A stretch of DNA of 64,000 nucleotides from Kalaharituber pfeilii (Eukaryota; Ascomycota; Pezizomycetes; Pezizales; Pezizaceae), in assembly GCA_015179045.1 (NCBI GenBank), contig WHUZ01000048.1, forward strand, positions 248,001 through 312,000, given 5' to 3'. Below the pieces are notes generated by a model, which was not told the origin of the DNA, searched no databases, and worked only from the letters and a program-made list of their open reading frames with translations. A program made the position numbers and the translations under genes. Shown in pieces: positions 57,731-64,000 of the stretch (the first letter of the stretch is position 1; each line of letters starts with the position of its first letter).

Positions 57731-60125
57731 CAGGTGAACCTGGCTATAATGAAGGCCAAGAATCTGACCGATTTTCTTCACTATAACCAGGGCACTTTCT
57801 TTACCTGTGTAGACAAAGTACAGTCTGGCTTGAAGCTGGGTTCCTCCCTGTTTACGAAACTAGGTGCCTCCTACAATGCACCATAGCTACAGGTGACCCT
57901 GGCTTTTTTTTTTTTTTTTTTATTACTCGCTTGCCGCCCTGAGGGCTATGGCGAGGTTATAGTTAATTACATGATGAGATGATGTGAAATAAGAAAAACA
58001 AATAGAAAGTCCCCTCAGTCTTCTCCGATTACCAGTATGAAATAAAATAGGTAGACAAATACAATTAAAAGTAGCAGTGGTGACCCTGGCTATAATGAGC
58101 CTCTTTTTAGTGAAAACCTAGCTATAGTGAAGGGATGGGCGAGCTTCTTTGTCTACACAGGTAAAGAAGGTGCCCGTGCATTATAGCCAGGTGACCTGGC
58201 TATCATATATGAACCTCTTTTTAGTGAAAACCCAGCTATAGTGAAGGGATGGGACACAGGTAGCGTGCCCGATGTGATAACGATCCGCCCCCCTGTAAGA
58301 GTCGGCACCCTCGTCATGCATTCCTCGCTCTACTACTTATTTTGGATATATTATTATTGCAACTATTGAAATTGCATAACATTATGCCAATTTGACATCG
58401 CTGAATCAGAATTTGCCATCATAATAAGAAAAAAATGAAAATCCCAATATTTACCACTAAATCCATTATTATTCACCTACTTTGAGCTCTCCCTGTATAT
58501 AGCATAGCTCAATATTCTTGAAATCAGGAAAATAATATAGAAAACTAGTAATACTCATCCATCTAGGACTGGTCTTTTTATTTCAAGTCAATACTTGTAT
58601 ATAGAATCATATGGGATGCAGTGCACCTTCAAATATATAGAAGTAGGCCATATTATACTAATCTCTATACCTTAATCTGATCTTTAGTATCCCTAGACCT
58701 CTCAAATGATTCAGGAATACCGGGACTTGAAGCAGTAGTAGTTGAAGCACTAAAAGTAGTAACAGTAACTCCTTTTGAGGTGTTAGATATAATAGAAGAG
58801 ACCTGTAGCTGTTTTAAGGCGTGACATACCGGCTCGACCTCATTACTAACAAGCTCGAACTCGACTCGCTCAGACAAACTGGTACCGGATGTGAATGCTA
58901 AATGCATTTATTATCATTGTACATCAAATATCATTCGCACCTAGTGTGAGTCGAGTCGGTATCGAGTATTGTAGCATACATACATACTCGGCTCATACCA
59001 GCTCAACTGCCGAGTAGTAGTTGTACATTACACATCAACTCAGTCACGCCGTACATACAATTCATACCAGCTCGCTCAGCAGCCGAGTCGAGTACGTTTT
59101 ATGGTGTGACAAACCGGCTCAACTCGGACTCGCTCAGAAAACCCGACTCAGAACTCACACTGGGTGTGAATGCTAGTTTAGGAAGCAAATCTGAGATTTG
59201 GCAGCAGCAAACCAGTTCGAGTGTATTGCTGTAAGGAGTATCAACACAGAGCTTAAGGGAGCTGCATCTCATGTGAGACAGCGGCTGCTGTAAATCATAA
59301 GACATATATCTGAGCACCCCTTGTATTACCTGTCAGTACTATTCGACTCAGATAAAATTACAAAAAAATTATTAAAAGAGCAAAAAAGTTAAGAAAAAAT
59401 AGTGGATTATATTAGTAAACATCAGAGAATCTAAATTCTTTCTTAGAATTCATATTCATGCACTTTTGATTGAGCTGTGAGGGTTTTTACTAGAGGAGTC
59501 CACTTCACTACATGTCTTATACTCTTAGAGATATTAGTTGGAGTATATTATCTTCAACTGATAAACTAGAAGGGTCTAAAGATGCAGATAGCTCTACATC
59601 AATCTTGCAAGCAGCTGTAGAGCGTATAACAGTATATTTAGCCTCTGTATCTTCTATTTATTATAACTAAGTATAAATTGGTACAGCTACAGTTGCTGTA
59701 ATTGCTCACTTTTAGACTTGCAAATAGAGCTTAAAGTATCCTACCTCTCTATAGTATATGCCACCATATACTATGGCTATTAGTAAGTGACAGCAGCTAT
59801 AAGAGCATAGATATTAGTACTATTTAAGGAACAATATATAGGAGTAGAGAGAGAGGTTAAATTGACCTATTGATATATTTATTGATATAGCAAGAGCTTG
59901 ATATTGAATATAGGCAACAGAATATGTAGATAATGTTGTCCTGATATCATTGTATCTATATCACTTTATTTAATGTTACTGGCATATAAGTTGCCGAAGA
60001 TATTGTGAAAATGGTTTCTCATGAGGCATGCGTCGTTTCTAGTAGGCTATCGTTTACCGATATAAAATAGTATAGTAAAGAAAATCGGTCAGATTCTTGG
60101 CCTTCATTATAGCCAGATTCACCTG
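57731..60125. mobile_element. pogo-like TA-target element (family V), 2.4 kb, 55-bp ends
   Basis: 55-bp inverted ends with two mismatches (57731-57785, 60071-60125; outer bases CAGGTGAACCTGGCTATAAT), TA on both sides. The end sequence resembles pogo/Tigger/Fot termini (CAG...ACCT...TATAA). Near the left end the motif CCTGGCTATAATGA ... CTATAGTGAAGGGATGGG is repeated twice. Short minus-strand frames at 58665-58907 and 59099-59317 share a FTSGTSLSE-like piece but contain no transposase domain. Confidence 0.8.
57904..57957 (-). mobile_element. Poly-A stump (type A) in element V
   Basis: A T-run, ATTACTCGCTTGCCGCCCTG, AGGGCTATGGCGAGG. No clear duplication is visible. Confidence 0.7.
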
Positions 60126-60166
60126 TACTCCAAACAAGATAAAGGGATTTCTCGGTTCACAGGGTA

Positions 60167-61192
60167 CTGTTTCACCATGACTTGTACCGCTTAACAACGC
60201 ACGTTTTACACCAAAACTGCTTAACCTCGGTCCCCGATATCTCAATCACAATAGAGTTTTGTATGCGCCTTTACAGGGAGATAAATAACGGATTATTCGT
60301 TGAACCTGATGCTTCTATTTGCCGCGAAAATATAGTGTGGTCGATTAATGGCACAATGACATTTTCTAGTCTCATACCAAGCCCCTAGGGTAGTCTCGTA
60401 ACCAGCCCCTAGGGTACTCTACGAGCGAGGACATTTTCCATTGATGTCTTGGCATGTAGCTAACACAACTCAATCTCAATTTTAAATTCTGAAGAAGACT
60501 CGGATTCTCGAATGTCCACTCATGCAGTCTACTACTTTTCTGTAATTTTTCCACTATTTTATTGATGTTTCGTGATTTAGTCGTGATGTACTGAAAAATG
60601 GTGCATGAGTGGTGCGATGAGCTGCATGTCTCGCGACCATAAGAGATACTGGGGAATTCCTATATAACGTACTTCGGAGAGTAGAATGCATTGTTTCCTA
60701 TGGAATTGTGAGTAGAGAGTCTTCATTATAGGTCTCCTGATAGATATTGCTTTATTCAGCTTAATGTTGTTAGATACCTGGTTCATGCATCAATTTGCTT
60801 CTTCTGGTAGTTTTCTCTTGTAGTCGCTAACATGAGGTGAATTTTGTGAATTAATTCTTCAGATATTTCCTTGGTGTGCGTTTAAACAAGGTAATGCTGT
60901 CATATTCAAGTGTGCTAGTGTTTTTTATCGAATTTATTTCTATATCACTAATGTTGCTGCAAAAATGTATGCCAAATCATGATGTAAAAAATTTGCAAAG
61001 CCATAATTCCTCAAAAGCAATGGTTCTGGAGAATCGAAGAAGCAGAATGTGAAGAACAGTCTTTGATTTAGTTTACCTAAACGGAATATAAACAAAAGTG
61101 CTTTGGTTGTTGAGAAATTCTTCCACATGGGCACATTTTGGAGTGAAACGTGCGTCCTTACGTGGTGTACGCCGCTAGGTGGTGAAATACAA
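60167..61192. mobile_element. TA-target inverted-repeat element (family W, copy 3)
   Basis: Ends CTGTTTCACC ... and ... GGTGAAATACAA, TA on both sides. Shared parts with copies 1 and 2 include CGCACGTTTTACACCAAAAC, TGGTCGATTAATGGCAC and GATGTCTTGGCATG. A 22-bp direct repeat (AGTCTCATACC(A)AGCCCCTAGGG-like) lies at about 60368-60415. Confidence 0.8.
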
Positions 61193-62820
61193 TATCAAGT
61201 TATCTAGAAAGTGCTATTCCATCGTTCTTTGATCAAAAATAGCTACTTCAGTTCCGTGAATCATTCATTCCAGCACTTATATGTTACTGTTCCCCACTCC
61301 ATGAAATACATTTACTTGTATTTCAGCATTGTTTACCTAGTTAAGTACACATTGACCCCAACTCCCATAGTGGCCGTCCTCATCCATCAGTCTGTTCAAT
61401 AGCACCGAAAATGACACATAATATTTTGCGTATTGGAATGGCCTAACGAATGATCTCGAGCACTAGGTCAAGGTGTTTCCACTCTTGACGAGCTTGAATA
61501 TATATCAGTAGCCAGATTACAAAGACCTATTTCGATGCTCTTGGAAGAAGTGGGCAAGCTGTGCGGTCTTATGCGTGCCATAGGCGCGCACACAGCGCAG
61601 CTACTTGGTCTGAGCATCTAAATCTCTGCACGGTTAACATCTCAAGCAATTCCTAATTAACGGCGTTATATACTCTAGGGTTGCGGCGCTACTGGTTCGA
61701 GACTGGGCACTACCCCAACAGGTTGTGGAATAGTCAGGCACTACGGTAGTCTAGTTTCACTGACTCAAAAAAAACCGGCTCAGTTGTTTCTGCTTTCTGC
61801 AGTTACATAGTGGAACTGTGGGAACTGTAGGACTGGAACTTGATATGCCTTAAGCATGCATGTGTTTAGAACTCAGACTGCCATCTACCGTAGACACGCA
61901 ATAGGTTTCTTTTGAATGCAGGACACAACATATGATTCATAGCCAATTAAGCAGTGCTCTTATGGAGCCAGATATTTGTTACGGTATCTCGCTTGCTGCT
62001 GTTTTGTACCATTTCGTAGCCTCACAATCGGCAGGAAATTCAGCGCGAAGGCGCTGCTCTGAAATACAAGAGTAACCTCTAGCCTCTCATAACCAATTTC
62101 GGGGCGACACACCTCTTGGAGATAAAATGTTTTGCCTGCATGTGATGCTAATCAGTCGAAATGATATTTCACTTGTGAGTAGGCGAAGACTTAATCTCGT
62201 TGGCACCGGCCCCGAGCGAAGACATTATGTACTTGCTGCGACTGCTTGCCTTGAATTCTGCATTTTGAACTGTCTTGAGCGTTTGGCACTGCAACGATCC
62301 GAGTCCTGCAAGAGTAATTCAGGATCGAGATTTCATCAAGGCCATGGGAAAAGCAAGCTAGGCATAAAAAATCGACTGGAGAAAGAACGAAAATTAAGTC
62401 CTCCGGATTGCAGATCGCTTTATTTTCCATGATGCATGGAGAAGAATTCTTGGGAGTTGCGGGCGATCAGGACGCTACAGCCTCGAACCGGAAGCAATTG
62501 AAGTCTTGATCATCGCTATGTCTAAATGATGACGGTTATGCATGGGATTCTTGGCATACGTAACAGCCCTATGTACTGTGCTCGAGGCGAACGACCCATT
62601 CCAGCTGATACCCACTATGAGCCTTAGTAGTGACTGCTAATAATGTGTGGATAGCAGTTTGGCTTTGCATGTTGCGTTATCAGGTCTCCATCCAGTCTGC
62701 GCAGATTTCATTTACATTACTCCGCAATAACTAAAAAAAAAGACCCTTTATCCTGCACATACCAGGTGCTCAGGACCATATCCCTTCTGTCATACTCGAT
62801 CATAACAATATTTCATATCC
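61193..62820. other. 5' flank of the last gene; no gene seen
   Basis: A 101-codon frame at 62127-62432 (+) shows no domain and no codon-like pattern. The sequence directly before the ATG at 62821 is AT-rich and unremarkable. Confidence 0.4.
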
Positions 62821-63735
62821 ATGACAACAGTACTGGACTTCAACTCTTATCCGCAGACTCCGATTGCGAGCTCTGATCCTGGAACTCCTATGTCTGGGGT
62901 ATCTACAGTGGCGATTAAAGATGGCCACGAGGGAGTTCGACACGGTCACCACCACCAGGCAGGATCCATAGACAGTAGTGCTGCAGAGAGACTTGCACGG
63001 CTAGGAGGTTTTGGAAATCCTCGAATGATGGCTTCAGGGAGCAATGGAGGTGAAGGGGAGGAGTATTTTGACTGGGTAGCAGGCTGGCGTGCGGAGGTTA
63101 GCGATCTCCTGCCTGAACAGGGGGAAGAAGGGGCTGGAAGTAGCAGCGGAGATATTGAGACACCCAAGGAAGCGCCCCAACATTCCCTAGCATCTCCAAA
63201 AAAGCGAAAACCAAGAGCAACTATTCCTCTCCCCCCACCTCGTGTTCCTAGCAGCTCTTCCGGCCACGTTCCTAATCCACCCTATCCCACCCCCATAACC
63301 CCCATAATACAAAATAAAGCTGCAACTTCTCCCAATCCGCTATCAGTGCCTCCATCTTCTCTCCCCGGACCGAACAATAGTATCAACTCCACTTCCACTG
63401 AAGGCAACATTTTGTTGACTTCGTCCTCGACTATCACCTCAAGCCCTGCGTCGACTGTTACGACAAGCAGCGCCCGAGAGGAAAAACACCATGCGAAGAT
63501 GATTGGGCCGATGACGTACGATACTGGGGTTATTGACACGACATTGGAGAACAACAGTACAGGTGGAAGTAGTGGCGCTGTATTGAATACTGAGGGCAGC
63601 TCAGAGGTGAGACCAGTGGGAAGTGGTGCAAGGGATCTGGATTTGGAGCAGAGGCGTGAGGGGAGTCGGAAGGATAGGCTGGATGAGTGGGAAGAGAGGA
63701 TTGTGGAGGGTGAGCATGGTGCATTCAGGGGGTAG
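62821..63735 (+). CDS. Hypothetical intrinsically disordered protein
   Basis: A single open frame of 304 residues from the ATG at 62821. The sequence is rich in Ser, Pro, Thr, Gly and Glu. It has a His patch (GHHHQ, about residue 43), one possibly folded patch EEYFDWVAGWRAEVSDLLPE (about 79-99), a basic cluster SPKKRKPRA (about 125-133) that could be a nuclear import signal, a Pro-rich segment, and a charged C-terminus LEQRREGSRKDRLDEWEERI likely to be helical. No known domain is recognised. The uniform frame, base composition unlike the neighbouring repeats, and a clean ATG support a real gene. A regulatory or scaffold role would fit but is guesswork. Confidence 0.7.
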   Translation: MTTVLDFNSYPQTPIASSDPGTPMSGVSTVAIKDGHEGVRHGHHHQAGSIDSSAAERLARLGGFGNPRMMASGSNGGEGEEYFDWVAGWRAEVSDLLPEQGEEGAGSSSGDIETPKEAPQHSLASPKKRKPRATIPLPPPRVPSSSSGHVPNPPYPTPITPIIQNKAATSPNPLSVPPSSLPGPNNSINSTSTEGNILLTSSSTITSSPASTVTTSSAREEKHHAKMIGPMTYDTGVIDTTLENNSTGGSSGAVLNTEGSSEVRPVGSGARDLDLEQRREGSRKDRLDEWEERIVEGEHGAFRG

Positions 63736-64000
63736 TCGAGTTGGGACCCAGAGGAAGAAACTTTGTGATTTTGGGTAATTGAGGAGAGTCTTACCTGCTG
63801 TGAGGAGGATAGGCGAAAGTCTAAGGTCTATATAATGGGAGAGGAGAGGAGCGTCTTTCACTATAAAATAAAGAATAACTTGAGATTGATCTCTAAGTGC
63901 CAATGGAAGGGAGAATGTCGTATATTTCCGTTGTTACTAGTTCGATCCAGCTCTTTATTGTCGCATATTCATGCCTCCGCATTTGTTTTGTTACATGCAT
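63736..64000. other. 3' flank, window end
   Basis: Likely 3' UTR; AATAAAGAATAA at about 63866 could act as a poly-A signal for the preceding gene. Confidence 0.4.

Overview
The window reads as nuclear DNA of a filamentous ascomycete fungus (Pezizomycotina). The evidence is gene content (two NACHT/ankyrin STAND proteins, a seven-helix fungal rhodopsin-domain protein, an F-box protein), introns of about 50-95 nt with GTRNGY-like donors, CTAAC/CTAAT/CTGAC branch sites and YAG acceptors, and a dense load of Tad-type LINE pieces, TA-target DNA transposons and poly-A stumps. I cannot name the species. The AT-rich, TpA-rich state of some repeats would fit repeat-induced point mutation.

Layout. 1-11 kb: no convincing host gene. 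It holds DNA transposons (1442-2207; a Mutator-like element 8859-10143 with a second element inside), LINE remains (5530-5734, 6751-8150) and a solo LTR (5740-5987). 11.4-13.5 kb: a membrane-protein gene (+). 14.1-19 kb: a wrecked NLR/ankyrin gene (-), split by a LINE copy that itself holds a LINE stump and a DNA transposon. 21.3-22.5 kb: F-box gene (-). 24.7-26.8 kb: rhodopsin-domain gene (-), two exons. 28.7-31.9 kb: small inverted-repeat elements and a nested transposon pair. 32.0-37.9 kb: NLR-1 (-), with about 27 ankyrin repeats and an acidic tail. 38-41.8 kb: no gene seen. 41.8-48.6 kb: a stack of nested transposons. 48.6-52.4 kb: NLR-2 (-), with 12 ankyrin repeats. 52.6-57.5 kb: LINE stumps, a diverged ~56-bp tandem array and a clean 83-bp minisatellite. 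57.7-61.2 kb: two more inverted-repeat elements. 62.8-63.7 kb: gene for a disordered protein (+).

NLR-1 and NLR-2 are paralogues in the same orientation and share intron positions around a 25-nt exon that encodes most of the Walker A loop. With the pseudogene, the window holds three NLR loci, and the space between NLR-1 and NLR-2 is largely transposon. NLRs of this kind are thought to act in non-self recognition and regulated cell death in fungi; nothing here shows what these ones sense. The other genes are probably independent single units; I see no biosynthetic cluster.

The clearest unexpected signals are (1) poly-A LINE stumps, some with a body of only about 22 bp, with target-site duplications readable by eye; (2) the nested transposon order, readable from TA duplications; (3) a short ORF kept in two distant copies of one element; (4) an in-frame stop in NLR-1 that only an atypical intron would remove; (5) ordered variant units in the 83-bp array.
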